Assembly (NCBI RefSeq): GCF_001279695.1
Contig: NZ_LGDD01000288.1
Span: 93,530-157,529 of the forward strand
Length of the DNA stretch: 64,000 nt
Source of the DNA: Streptomyces sp. WM6378
GTDB taxonomy: Bacteria > Actinomycetota > Actinomycetes > Streptomycetales > Streptomycetaceae
Direction of reading: 5' to 3'
Shown: positions 19,490 through 27,733 of the stretch, one piece after another
How the letters are laid out: every line of letters starts with the position of its first letter
How positions within the stretch are numbered: position 1 is the stretch's first letter
The notes under the pieces: model-generated
Told to the model about the DNA's origin: nothing
The model's input: the letters and a program-made list of their open reading frames with translations, nothing else
The model's database searches: none
Program-made: the position numbers and the translations under genes

Positions 19490-20284
19490 TCAGTGCCTAG
19501 CCATCCACCGCCGCCCCCGGGTCGTCCACCACAGGCCCGTGCCCCCGGCGATCAGGAACAGTGCGCCCGCCGCGGCCAGCGGCAGTACTCCGTCGTTGAC
19601 GCCCGTCTTGGGGAGCTGGGGCGGTGCGGAGGGCGAAGAGGGTGAGGACGGGGTCGGGGTCGTCGGGGTCGGCGTCGGCGAGGCCGTGCCCGACGGCGGG
19701 GCGGCGGGGACGTTGTCCGTGCCGAGCAGCAGCGGGGTGTCCGGCGCGTTCGGCGTCGGCTTGGTCGTGCCGAACGGCACCGGGCCCTGCTGCCACAGCA
19801 CCTTGTCGCTGCTCCCCTCGGTCACCGGCAGGCAGACCTTGCCGGTCTTCGACAGGTCGTACGTCGCCGAGACGGTGTACGACTTCGACTGACCGGTCGC
19901 CAGGTCCGAAATCGCGCAGCCGTAGCCGCTGTTGGTGCCCGCCGGCAGCTTGTTCTTCGCGACCGGCACACAGCCTTTTACGCCGGTGATCTTCATGCCG
20001 TCCAGGCCGAGCACGGTCAGGGTGACCGGCCCGGTGGCCTTGCTGCCGTGGTTGGCGACCGTCGCCGTGAACGTGGTCCGGTGCGTCGAGTTGTTCACCT
20101 TGATCGTCGACGGCAGCTCGGTGGAGATCTTCAGGTCCGGCGGGGCGCTCGGCCCGGGCGTGCCGCCCTGGCTGCTGCCCGGCGTCGGATTGGCCGCGAA
20201 CGCCGCCCCCGCTCCGAACGGCAAAATCAGCAGGGCGGCGAATACAGAGGCAAAAAGAGATCCTTTGTTTTTTCGAACGTGCAT
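19490..20284 (-). CDS. LPXTG-anchored cell-wall surface protein
   Basis: Exported protein of 264 residues. An N-terminal signal peptide (KNKGSLFASVFAALLILPFGAGAAF region) ends near residue 31. A beta-rich domain of about 130 residues follows, with three or four cysteines and repeated 'TVANHG...GPVTLTV' strands like DUF11/CARDB folds. A Pro/Thr/Ser-rich wall-spanning linker (residues ~185-225) leads to LPKTG, a hydrophobic helix and an RGRRW tail, the complete sortase signal. LPXTG is the class A/generic type; many Streptomyces sortase substrates use LAXTG instead. It is divergent from a Ser/Thr kinase gene across 135 bp. No sortase is adjacent. Confidence 0.88.
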   Translation of the reverse strand: MHVRKNKGSLFASVFAALLILPFGAGAAFAANPTPGSSQGGTPGPSAPPDLKISTELPSTIKVNNSTHRTTFTATVANHGSKATGPVTLTVLGLDGMKITGVKGCVPVAKNKLPAGTNSGYGCAISDLATGQSKSYTVSATYDLSKTGKVCLPVTEGSSDKVLWQQGPVPFGTTKPTPNAPDTPLLLGTDNVPAAPPSGTASPTPTPTTPTPSSPSSPSAPPQLPKTGVNDGVLPLAAAGALFLIAGGTGLWWTTRGRRWMARH

Positions 20285-20419
20285 TTCCCATCCCCCTCAC
20301 CCGCGTTGGGTGCATCTGTGCACAGAAGGGTCCCACAAGATTTCCAGGAATTATGCTGTGATGGTGTCACCGTCGTGAATCAGACCTGGTCACATTAAGT
20401 GCTGAGGGGGTGGGTGTTC

Positions 20420-22015
20420 ATGCCGGGAACGCGGGGGCTATTGATCGCCGGGCGCTACCGCCTGGGCGAAACAATTGGCCAGGGGGGAATGGGGCGGGTG
20501 TGGCGTGCGGCGGACGAGATACTCGACCGGCAGGTCGCCGTAAAGGAAATGCGTATCAATGAACTCGATGCAGAGGACAGCCGAATTCGCCGCGAGCGCA
20601 CCTTGCGCGAGGCTCGGGCCACCGCCCGGATCGACCACCCCAATGTGGTGCGGGTCTACGACGTGGTGGCCGAGGAGAGCGACCGGCTCTGGATCGTGAT
20701 GGAGCTCGTCGAGTCCCGCTCCCTTGAGAAACTCCTGCTTGAGGACGGGCCCGTCGCCCCGCGCGAAGCCGCCCGCATCGGCGTCGGCCTCGCCGCGGCT
20801 CTCGTCGAGGTGCACGCGGTGGGCGTCCTGCACCGCGACATCAAACCCGGCAACGTCCTGCTCGGCCCCGGCGGCCGCGTCGTCCTCACCGACTTCGGCA
20901 TCGCCGCCATCCAGGACGCGGCCGCCCTCACGGTGGTCGGCATGCTGGTCGGCTCGCCGGACTACATGGCGCCCGAGCGGGTCTCGGGCAAGCCGCAGGG
21001 CCCCGCGTCCGACGTGTGGTCGCTCGGCGCCACCCTGTGCGCGGCGGTCGCCGGCTGCTCCCCGTTCGCCCGCCCCTCCACCCTCGCCACCCTGCACGCC
21101 GTGCTCTACGAGGAGCCCGAACTCCCGGACTCGGCAGGCCCGTTGGCCCCGCTCCTCGCGCAGCTCCTGGTCAAGGACCCCGAGCTGCGGCCGGGCCTGG
21201 ACGAGATCGCCGCCCGCCTGATGCCGATCGCCGCGCCCCCCACCGTCCTCGCCGCGGGACCGGCGCCCGCGCCGCATCCCCCCACCCTCCAGGTGTTCGG
21301 CGACCCGCCGCCCTGGCCCGGCAACCAGTCCGTACGGGAGGAACCGCCGCCCCCGCCAAGGGAGTTGACCTCGGCGCCCCAGCCCGTACCGGAGGAGCCG
21401 AAGCCGCCGCCCCGGCGCCCGTGGGCGCGCAAGCGCATCCTGCTCACGGCCGTCGTCGTGGTGGCGGCCGCCGTGGCCGCCGTCCTGATCGCCACGACCG
21501 CCAACCAGCACGGCGGGAGCGGCGCAGCCGGCGGCTCCAGCAGTGCCGCGCCGCCCACCGTGGACGGCACCTCGCGCCCGCCCTCCGCGACCCCGCCGCC
21601 CGGCTCGATCGACGAGACCGGCTTCGCCTGGATCCCGCCCAAGGGCTGGACCCGTACCGCCAAGAGCCCGTCCAACATCCACTACCACGCGCCGGGCGGA
21701 AAACAGGAGATCGCCGCCTCGTACGCACTCGTACGCGGCGGCGATCTCATGACCCAGTGGCAGGAGGCCGAGGCGGGTTCCCACGACGTGCCCGGCTACC
21801 AGAAGATCCGGCTCGACCGGACGACCTTCCACGACCAGCCCGCCATCATCTGGGACTACGACTTCACCCAGAACGGCATCCCGTGGAAGGCCCGCCAGAT
21901 CGGCTTCAACGAGGGCGGCAAGTCCTACCAGATCAACACCTGGTACGAGGCCGACACGGAGTCCGCCGCCCTCGGCACCTACGACGCGGTGACGTCCTCG
22001 TTCACCCCGCTGTAG
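20420..22015 (+). CDS. Transmembrane serine/threonine protein kinase
   Basis: Hanks-type receptor kinase of 531 residues. The kinase domain covers residues ~12-275: glycine loop GQGGMGRVW, ATP lysine K42 (VAVKEM), catalytic loop HRDIKPGN (D140), DFG (D158) and an APE motif. A Pro-rich juxtamembrane segment follows, then one membrane helix (about 338-360) and an extracellular domain of about 170 residues beginning GFAWIPPKGW. No PASTA repeats are present, so the ligand is not muropeptide by the usual route. ATG 20420 is chosen because GAGGGGG lies nine bases upstream. The 3' end overlaps the convergent permease gene by 37 bp. Confidence 0.93.
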   Translation: MPGTRGLLIAGRYRLGETIGQGGMGRVWRAADEILDRQVAVKEMRINELDAEDSRIRRERTLREARATARIDHPNVVRVYDVVAEESDRLWIVMELVESRSLEKLLLEDGPVAPREAARIGVGLAAALVEVHAVGVLHRDIKPGNVLLGPGGRVVLTDFGIAAIQDAAALTVVGMLVGSPDYMAPERVSGKPQGPASDVWSLGATLCAAVAGCSPFARPSTLATLHAVLYEEPELPDSAGPLAPLLAQLLVKDPELRPGLDEIAARLMPIAAPPTVLAAGPAPAPHPPTLQVFGDPPPWPGNQSVREEPPPPPRELTSAPQPVPEEPKPPPRRPWARKRILLTAVVVVAAAVAAVLIATTANQHGGSGAAGGSSSAAPPTVDGTSRPPSATPPPGSIDETGFAWIPPKGWTRTAKSPSNIHYHAPGGKQEIAASYALVRGGDLMTQWQEAEAGSHDVPGYQKIRLDRTTFHDQPAIIWDYDFTQNGIPWKARQIGFNEGGKSYQINTWYEADTESAALGTYDAVTSSFTPL

Positions 22016-23448
22016 GCGGTGGCGCGGCCCGCGAGGACCTTCTCCTTGACCACCGCGATCACGATCACGATCGCCGCGACGAGCAGCGACAGGAGCACCT
22101 GCTCGCGCCCCGACTTGTCGAACAGCATGTAGACGAGGACGAAGGAGATCATCCCGATCGTCAGCCAGGTGAGATAGGGGAAGCCCCACATCTTCACGGT
22201 CAGCTTCTCCGGCTGCTCGCGCAGGATGATCCCGCGCATCCGCAGCTGCGTGAAGCAGATGACCAGCCACACGAACAGGGCGACCGCGCCCGAGGAGTTC
22301 AGGAGGAACGCGAAGACGGTGTCCGGCCACTTGTAGTTGAAGAAGACCGCGACGAAGCCGAAGACGACCGAGGACAGGATCGCGACCTGCGGCACGCCCC
22401 GCTTGTTCGTCCGGGCGAAGGACTTCGGCGCGTCGCCGCGCTCACCGAGCGAGAACGCCATCCGGGAGGCCGTGTACAGGCCGGAGTTGAGGCAGGACAG
22501 CACCGCCGTCAGGACGATCACGTTCATGATCTGGTCGGCGTGCGGGATGCCGATCGTCTTCAGGGCGGCGACGTAGGAGCCGTCCGCGACGATCGAGGGG
22601 TCGCTCCACTTCAGGAGGGTGAGCACGATGAAGATCGAACCGAGGTAGAAGACCGCGATCCGCCAGATCACGCTGTTGGTGGCCTTGGTCACGGCGCGGC
22701 GCGGGTCCTCGGACTCGCCGGCGGCCAGGGTGACGATCTCGGAGCCCATGAAGGAGAAGACGACCATCAGCACACCGGTGAGGATCGCGCCGTAGCCCTT
22801 GGGGAAGAACCCGCCCGCGTCCGTGAGGTGCGCGAAGCCCGCGCCCGGGTTGTGGGAGCCGGGCAGCACGCCGAACACCGCGAGCAGACCGATGACCACG
22901 AAGCCGCCGATCGCGACGACCTTGATCCCGGCGAACCAGAACTCGAACTCGCCGTACGAGGACACCGAGGCCAGGTTGGTGGCGGTCAGGACCACCATCA
23001 CGATGAGCGCCCAGCCCCACTGCGGAACCCCCGGCACCCACTCGTGCAGGATCTTCGCGCCGGCCGTTCCCTCGACCGCGAGCACCACGACCCAGAAGAA
23101 CCAGTAGAGCCAGCCGATCGAGAACCCGGCCCAGCGGCCGAGCGCGCGGTCCGCGTACGCCGAGAACGAGCCCGACGACGGGCGGGCCGCGGCCATCTCG
23201 CCCAGCATCCGCATGACGAAGACGACCATCACGCCGACGAGCGCGTACGAGAGCAGAATGGCGGGGCCTGCCGCGGCGATGCCGGAGCCGGAGCCCACGA
23301 ACAGGCCGGCGCCGATCACGCCACCGATGGCGATCATGGACAGATGGCGGTTCTTGAGACCGGCCTTGAGGCCGCTGTCGGGCACCTGTGAATCACCGGG
23401 TATACCGGGCAGGCTGTCTTCCTTCGCAAGGGACGGCTGCGAGGTCAT
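21979..23448 (-). CDS. Amino-acid permease 3 (APC superfamily, AAT type)
   Basis: Third AAT-type permease of the window, 489 residues with about 12 membrane helices. It carries the LKNRHLSMIAIGGVIGAG signature and EFEFWFAGIKV as in permeases 1 and 2, but it is more distant (for example GFAHLTDAGGFFPKG in place of SNLTGQGGF). Start ATG 23448 follows AAGGAAG. The coding region overlaps the last 37 bp of the convergent kinase gene, so no room remains for a separate terminator. A DevR-like palindrome lies about 100 bp upstream. Substrate unknown. Confidence 0.92.
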   Translation of the reverse strand: MTSQPSLAKEDSLPGIPGDSQVPDSGLKAGLKNRHLSMIAIGGVIGAGLFVGSGSGIAAAGPAILLSYALVGVMVVFVMRMLGEMAAARPSSGSFSAYADRALGRWAGFSIGWLYWFFWVVVLAVEGTAGAKILHEWVPGVPQWGWALIVMVVLTATNLASVSSYGEFEFWFAGIKVVAIGGFVVIGLLAVFGVLPGSHNPGAGFAHLTDAGGFFPKGYGAILTGVLMVVFSFMGSEIVTLAAGESEDPRRAVTKATNSVIWRIAVFYLGSIFIVLTLLKWSDPSIVADGSYVAALKTIGIPHADQIMNVIVLTAVLSCLNSGLYTASRMAFSLGERGDAPKSFARTNKRGVPQVAILSSVVFGFVAVFFNYKWPDTVFAFLLNSSGAVALFVWLVICFTQLRMRGIILREQPEKLTVKMWGFPYLTWLTIGMISFVLVYMLFDKSGREQVLLSLLVAAIVIVIAVVKEKVLAGRATAYSGVNEDVTAS

Positions 23449-23545
23449 GGACGCTTCCTTACCTTTTCGGAGCACTCGGGTTACGAGCCCGTGCATTCAA
23501 GCCTGGACGGCTTCGGGACGGAAGACCTGAATCCGGATCGTTGTA

Positions 23546-23563
23546 CTAGGACGAAAGTCCCAG
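23546..23563. promoter_or_regulatory. DevR/DosR-like palindrome between permease 3 and rpiB
   Basis: CTAGGACGAAAGTCCCAG; the reverse strand reads CTGGGACTTTCGTCCTAG, close to the actinobacterial DevR/DosR box (GGGACTWWAGTCCC core). It lies in the divergent promoter region, 98 bp from the permease start and 67 bp from rpiB. Similarity is by eye only; the same bases could instead form an RNA hairpin with a GAAA loop. Confidence 0.45.
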
Positions 23564-23629
23564 GAGCCCGGGTCGAAAGGCTCCACCCCGCTCAGCCCTG
23601 CCCAGCCCCGCGCATGCCACACTCGGGGC

Positions 23630-24118
23630 ATGCGCGTGTACCTCGGCTCCGACCATGCCGGCTTCGAACTCAAGAACCACCTCGTCGAGTGGCTCACGGC
23701 CCACGGCCACGAGCCCGTGGACTGCGGTCCGCACATCTACGACGCCCAGGACGACTACCCGCCGTTCTGCCTGCGTGCCGCCGAGAAGACGGCCGCGGAC
23801 CCGGACTCGCTGGGCATCGTGATCGGCGGCTCCGGCAACGGCGAGCAGATCGCCGCGAACAAGGTCAAGGGCGTCCGCGCCGCACTGGCCTGGAGCGAGC
23901 AGACCGCCGCCCTCGGGCGTGAGCACAACGACGCCAACGTGATCTCCATCGGCGGCCGGATGCACACCGAGGCGGAGGCGGCCAAGTTCGTCGAGATCTT
24001 CCTCGCCACCCCGTACTCGGGTGAGGCCCGTCACACCCGCCGCATCGAGATGCTCACCGAGTACGAGACCACCGGCAAGCTCCCCGAGATCCCGGCCCAC
24101 CACCCGCAGCAGGGCTGA
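23630..24118 (+). CDS. rpiB: Ribose-5-phosphate isomerase B (RpiB/LacA/LacB family)
   Basis: Cytosolic isomerase of the pentose phosphate pathway interconverting ribose-5-phosphate and ribulose-5-phosphate, 162 residues. The phosphate-binding GSDHAGFELK lies at the N-terminus, and the GGSGNGEQIAANK loop carries a glutamate as the presumed catalytic base, as in the mycobacterial enzyme, rather than the cysteine of the E. coli type. HTRRIEML near the C-terminus is the conserved phosphate-binding segment. Ten bases separate it from the downstream glycosylase gene, so the two form an operon. Confidence 0.94.
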   Translation: MRVYLGSDHAGFELKNHLVEWLTAHGHEPVDCGPHIYDAQDDYPPFCLRAAEKTAADPDSLGIVIGGSGNGEQIAANKVKGVRAALAWSEQTAALGREHNDANVISIGGRMHTEAEAAKFVEIFLATPYSGEARHTRRIEMLTEYETTGKLPEIPAHHPQQG

Positions 24119-24127
24119 GCGTCACCC

Positions 24128-24937
24128 ATGCCTGAAGGGCACACGATCCACCGGCTGGCCGCCGACCACGACCTCATGTTCGGCGGCCGGCCGCTGCGCG
24201 TCTCCAGCCCCCAGGGCAAGTTCTCGGACGGCGCGGCCCTGGTCGACGGCCAGGTCCTGGAAGGCGCCGAGGCCCACGGCAAGCACCTGTTCCTCGGCTT
24301 CGGCCCCTCCGGCTGGCTCCACATCCACCTGGGCCTGTTCGGAAAGTACGGCTTCGGCGACGCCCCGGCCCCGCCGGCCACCGACACCGTACGGCTGCGC
24401 CTCCTGAACGACGACGCGTACGCGGACCTGCGCGGACCGACGACGTGCGCGCTGATCACCGACGGCGAGAAGCGGGCGATACACGACCGGCTCGGGCCCG
24501 ACCCGCTGCGGGCCGCCGACACCGGCGAGAAGGCCTGGCAGCGGATCTCGAAGAGCCGCACCACGATCGCCGCCCTGCTCATGGACCAGAAGGTCATCGC
24601 GGGCGTGGGCAACGTGTACCGCGCCGAGGTCCTCTTCCGGCACGGCATCGACCCCTACCGGCTCGGCAAGGACCTGACCCGCGCCGAGTGGGACGCCGTC
24701 TGGGCCGACCTGGTGGAGCTGATGCGCGAGGGCGTCCGGCTCAACCGGATCGACACCGTCCGCCCCGAGCACACCCCCGAGGCGATGGGCCGCCCGCCGC
24801 GCGTCGACGACCACGGCGGCGAGGTGTACGTCTACCGCCGCGCCCATCAGCCCTGCCACATCTGTGGCGGCGAGATCCGCACCGCCGATCTCGCCGCCCG
24901 CAATCTGTTCTGGTGCCCCGGCTGTCAGAAGCCGTGA
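24128..24937 (+). CDS. Fpg/Nei family DNA glycosylase/AP lyase (Nei type)
   Basis: Base-excision repair enzyme of 269 residues removing oxidised bases and cutting the abasic site. The N-terminus MPEGHTIHRL carries catalytic P2 and E3; the GHT variant is typical of actinobacterial Nei2/Nei-like proteins rather than Fpg (PELPEVE). The H2TH helix region is at VIAGVGNVYRAEVLF. A C-terminal zinc finger is complete: CHICGG...FWCPGCQ. It is co-transcribed with rpiB and overlaps the convergent acetyltransferase gene by 13 bp. Confidence 0.93.
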   Translation: MPEGHTIHRLAADHDLMFGGRPLRVSSPQGKFSDGAALVDGQVLEGAEAHGKHLFLGFGPSGWLHIHLGLFGKYGFGDAPAPPATDTVRLRLLNDDAYADLRGPTTCALITDGEKRAIHDRLGPDPLRAADTGEKAWQRISKSRTTIAALLMDQKVIAGVGNVYRAEVLFRHGIDPYRLGKDLTRAEWDAVWADLVELMREGVRLNRIDTVRPEHTPEAMGRPPRVDDHGGEVYVYRRAHQPCHICGGEIRTADLAARNLFWCPGCQKP

Positions 24938-26154
24938 GGCAGCCACGGCGCGAGCTCGCTGCCGAACGCCGTCGAGGCCTCCGTCAGCGCGCCGGGGCGC
25001 AGCTCGCGCACCCGGCCCGCGCCCGCCAGTGAGGCGAGCGTGACCCCGCCCAGGTAGGCGGCGCCCAACTCCCTTACGGACAGGGCCAGTTCGGCCGGGT
25101 CCTCGGTGCGCACGCAGGACGCGCCCTTCGCGTCGCCGGTCAGCCGCCAGGGACCTGCGTTCCACGGACAGAACGCGTCCTCGACCTCCAGGACCACGTC
25201 GACGGGCGCCGCGTACGTGCGCGCCTCAAGGGCCGCGCCCACCTCGACGAGGCGCAGGTGCAGCGAGTCCCGGAGCCGGATCCCGCAGCGCCGCACATCG
25301 GACACCAGATGCTGGAAGGGGTCGTCGGCCGGGCGGCTCTTCACCTTCAGCGTGTTCGTCAGGTCGATGCCGAACAGGTAGCGCCACAGCGCCGCGGACA
25401 CCGCCGGGTCCACGGCCTCCAGATCGTTCACCGTCACCGTGCCGTCCACGCCCGCCGGCCCCGACTTCGCGGCGACCCGGTAGCGGGCGTATCCGACGAG
25501 CTCCCCGTCGCGCTCGGCCAGCACGCACTGCAACGCCGAGGCGCCGTCCCGGTAGGACTCCGGGTCGCACGTGGTGAACCGGTCCCAGCCGGGCTGCCTG
25601 GCCAGCATGCCGGGGCGCCCCGGCACGAGGCGCGCGTACAGCGCCTCGCACGCGGCCAGCGAATCCGCCACCTTCACGTACCGCAGCCGCACCTCGTCGG
25701 TGCCGGGCGGCACATCGAGCCGGACCCGGGTCGTGTCGATCTCCGCGGACAGCGCCATCGTGGCGATGCCGTACCCGAACCGCCCGTAGATGGCCGGCTC
25801 GGACGCGGTCAGAACGGCCAGCGCCTCGCCGCGCTCCCGCAGGTCGTCGAGCTGGCGCCGCATCATCGAGGTGAGGATGCCGCGACGGCGGTGGGTGCCC
25901 ATGACGCCGACCCCGGTCACGCCCGCGGCCGGCACCACGGCGCCGCCCGGCACGCTCAGGCGGAACGGGAAGGTGCTGGTGCCTGCCACGCACTGCGAGC
26001 CGTCCCACACGGCGATCGTCCGCGCGGGATCGATCAGCTCGCGCCACAGCTCGACTTCCTCGGGGGCATCCTGATTCCCCCCGAAGGCCACCACCAGGGC
26101 TCCGTACCACTCGTCCCACTCGGCCGGGTCCAGAACCCGCAACTCCATCGTCAT
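24925..26154 (-). CDS. Eis-like GNAT N-acetyltransferase
   Basis: Acetyl-CoA dependent transferase of 409 residues with the three-part layout of mycobacterial Eis: an N-terminal GNAT domain with the acetyl-CoA loop VMGTHRRRGILTSMM (residues ~80-100), a second degenerate GNAT domain, and a C-terminal sterol-carrier-protein-like domain. The C-terminus ends LPHGF; in Eis the terminal carboxylate acts as catalytic base. The family acetylates aminoglycosides or protein lysines, but the substrate here cannot be inferred. The 3' end overlaps the glycosylase gene by 13 bp. Confidence 0.88.
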   Translation of the reverse strand: MTMELRVLDPAEWDEWYGALVVAFGGNQDAPEEVELWRELIDPARTIAVWDGSQCVAGTSTFPFRLSVPGGAVVPAAGVTGVGVMGTHRRRGILTSMMRRQLDDLRERGEALAVLTASEPAIYGRFGYGIATMALSAEIDTTRVRLDVPPGTDEVRLRYVKVADSLAACEALYARLVPGRPGMLARQPGWDRFTTCDPESYRDGASALQCVLAERDGELVGYARYRVAAKSGPAGVDGTVTVNDLEAVDPAVSAALWRYLFGIDLTNTLKVKSRPADDPFQHLVSDVRRCGIRLRDSLHLRLVEVGAALEARTYAAPVDVVLEVEDAFCPWNAGPWRLTGDAKGASCVRTEDPAELALSVRELGAAYLGGVTLASLAGAGRVRELRPGALTEASTAFGSELAPWLPHGF

Positions 26155-26188
26155 GGGCCATGACTAGCAGGCAGGACGCGGCTGGAGC

Positions 26189-26440
26189 GAACGGATTTCC
26201 GGCACGGCCCGCCCCGGGGGCAGCCGGGCCGCGGGCTGTGCCCCGGCGGGCCGTACGAGGCCCCGGGGGAACGGATTTTCCTCACACCCCCCGTCGGGGG
26301 CACCCGCGCGGGGCGCGAGCGGCCCGGGCGCCGTGTCCGGCGGGCCGTACGCCTCCCTGGCTACCGGTTTTCCACCGGACCGCCCCCTCCGGGCGCCGGG
26401 GGCCACCTGCACGGGGCGCCACCGGCTGGATAGGGTCCTC
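26189..26440. repeat. Degenerate tandem repeat, about 80-93 bp units
   Basis: The 290 bp gap between the Eis-like and phosphatase genes contains three imperfect copies. Each begins with an AT-bearing block (ACGGATTTCC at 26191, ACGGATTTTCC at 26271, CCGGTTTTCC at 26364), and units 1 and 2 end with GGCGGGCCGTACG (26245 and 26338). The rest is very GC-rich and able to fold. An open frame crosses it, but its Pro/Arg-rich text is not protein-like. Confidence 0.5.
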
Positions 26441-26444
26441 GGCA

Positions 26445-27590
26445 ATGGCACGTGCGATGAGAGCGGACTCGTTCACCGCCCGGTGGCGCAAGGCGCTGCA
26501 CCGGGTCCGCAACGCGGTGCGCAGATCCGGCGTCGACTACTTCCGCGGCGACGGCTCCGACTGGATCGCCCTGGCCGGCCTGCTCCTCACCGTCCCGGCC
26601 ATCACCTGGGCAACGCTCGTCGCCCCCGTCTGGTGCGCCCCCTCCGCCCTGGTCCTGCCGATCGTGGCGGGCGGGCTCCTGCTGCGGCCCGCCAACCTCC
26701 TCGGCCTGTACGCGGCCGCCGCGACCGCGCTGATCGTGGAGTCGGTACGGCTCGGCCCCTACACGGCGGGGCCGTCGCGGGTCACCCCCGGCACGGTGCT
26801 CGTGGTGGCCGCCTGCGGGCTCTTCGGGCTGCTCATCGCGCAGTTCCGGGCCCGCGTCGGGGTGCCGTGGCGGCGCGGCGGCACCATGCTCTTCGACCTG
26901 CGCGAACGCATCCGGGTCCAGAGCGCGCTGCCCCGCCTGCCCAAGGGCTGGCACCGCGAGATGGCGCTGCGTCCGGCGGGCGGCCAGTCGTTCTCCGGCG
27001 ACTTCGTCGTCGCGGCCCGCACCGGCGGCGGCCGCACCCTGGAGATCGTCCTCACCGACGTCTCCGGCAAGGGCATGGACGCGGGCTCCCGCGCCCTGCT
27101 GCTGTCCGGCGCGTTCGGCGGCCTCCTCGGCTCGCTGCCCCCGCACGCCTTCCTGCCCGCGGCCAACGGCTACCTGCTGCGCCAGGACTGGGACGAGGGC
27201 TTCGCCACCGCCATCCACCTGGTCCTGGACCTCGACTCCGGCGACTACGAACTCCTCTCGGCGGGCCACCCCCCGGCCCTCCAGCTCCACGCGGGCTCGG
27301 GCCGCTGGCACGAACAGGCCGCCGAAGGCCCCCTGCTCGGCGTGTACGACGGCGCCGAGTTCCACCCCGCGAAGGGCTCGCTCGCCCCCGGCGACGTCCT
27401 GATGCTCTTCACGGACGGCCTCGTCGAGACCTCGGAACGCGACATCGGCGAAGGCATGGACCGCCTGACGGGCGAGGCCGACCGCTACGTGTCGACGGGC
27501 TTCGACGGGGCGGCCTGGCACCTGATCGAGGCGGTGGCGAAGGATGTCAACGACGACAGGGCCTTGCTCCTGATCAGGCGCGAGGCGTGA
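26445..27590 (+). CDS. Membrane-associated PP2C (SpoIIE-type) serine phosphatase
   Basis: Protein of 381 residues. After a short basic N-terminus come about four hydrophobic segments (residues ~30-135), then a PP2C/SpoIIE phosphatase domain. Metal-binding aspartates are visible in SFSGDF, LTDVSGKGMDA and the late LFTDGLVE and DVNDDRALL motifs. Such enzymes often dephosphorylate anti-anti-sigma factors. Start ATG 26445 (MARAMRAD) was chosen because the repeat block upstream is not coding-like; ATG 26457 is an alternative. No sigma, anti-sigma or antagonist gene is adjacent. Confidence 0.9.
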   Translation: MARAMRADSFTARWRKALHRVRNAVRRSGVDYFRGDGSDWIALAGLLLTVPAITWATLVAPVWCAPSALVLPIVAGGLLLRPANLLGLYAAAATALIVESVRLGPYTAGPSRVTPGTVLVVAACGLFGLLIAQFRARVGVPWRRGGTMLFDLRERIRVQSALPRLPKGWHREMALRPAGGQSFSGDFVVAARTGGGRTLEIVLTDVSGKGMDAGSRALLLSGAFGGLLGSLPPHAFLPAANGYLLRQDWDEGFATAIHLVLDLDSGDYELLSAGHPPALQLHAGSGRWHEQAAEGPLLGVYDGAEFHPAKGSLAPGDVLMLFTDGLVETSERDIGEGMDRLTGEADRYVSTGFDGAAWHLIEAVAKDVNDDRALLLIRREA

Positions 27591-27614
27591 TCGCCGGTCG
27601 TCCCCCCGCCCCGT

Positions 27615-27632
27615 GGTGGGGTCAGCCCCACC
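27615..27632 (+). terminator. Short hairpin after PP2C gene
   Basis: Seven-base stem (27615-27621 with 27626-27632) with a four-base loop, 24 bp past the phosphatase stop. Weak but well placed. Confidence 0.4.
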
Positions 27633-27733
27633 CTTGATCCACCGGCGACCGCCATGGTTCGTATCCGCCCCGATCCGTAGGTTCGAAGGGTCGGCGTGAG
27701 TGCGCCGGGCGGAACGAGTGGAAGGCAGGAGCC

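Noticed and set aside
23540..23590. Structured RNA (riboswitch) formed by two GAAA-loop hairpins upstream of rpiB
   Set aside because: Only two small stems are visible and no known class fits; the palindrome is better explained as a protein-binding site, so it is reported as such.
26160..26444. N-terminal extension of the PP2C phosphatase by about 95 residues
   Set aside because: The frame is open but the text is Pro/Arg-rich repeat translation; the membrane-phosphatase pattern begins after 26445.
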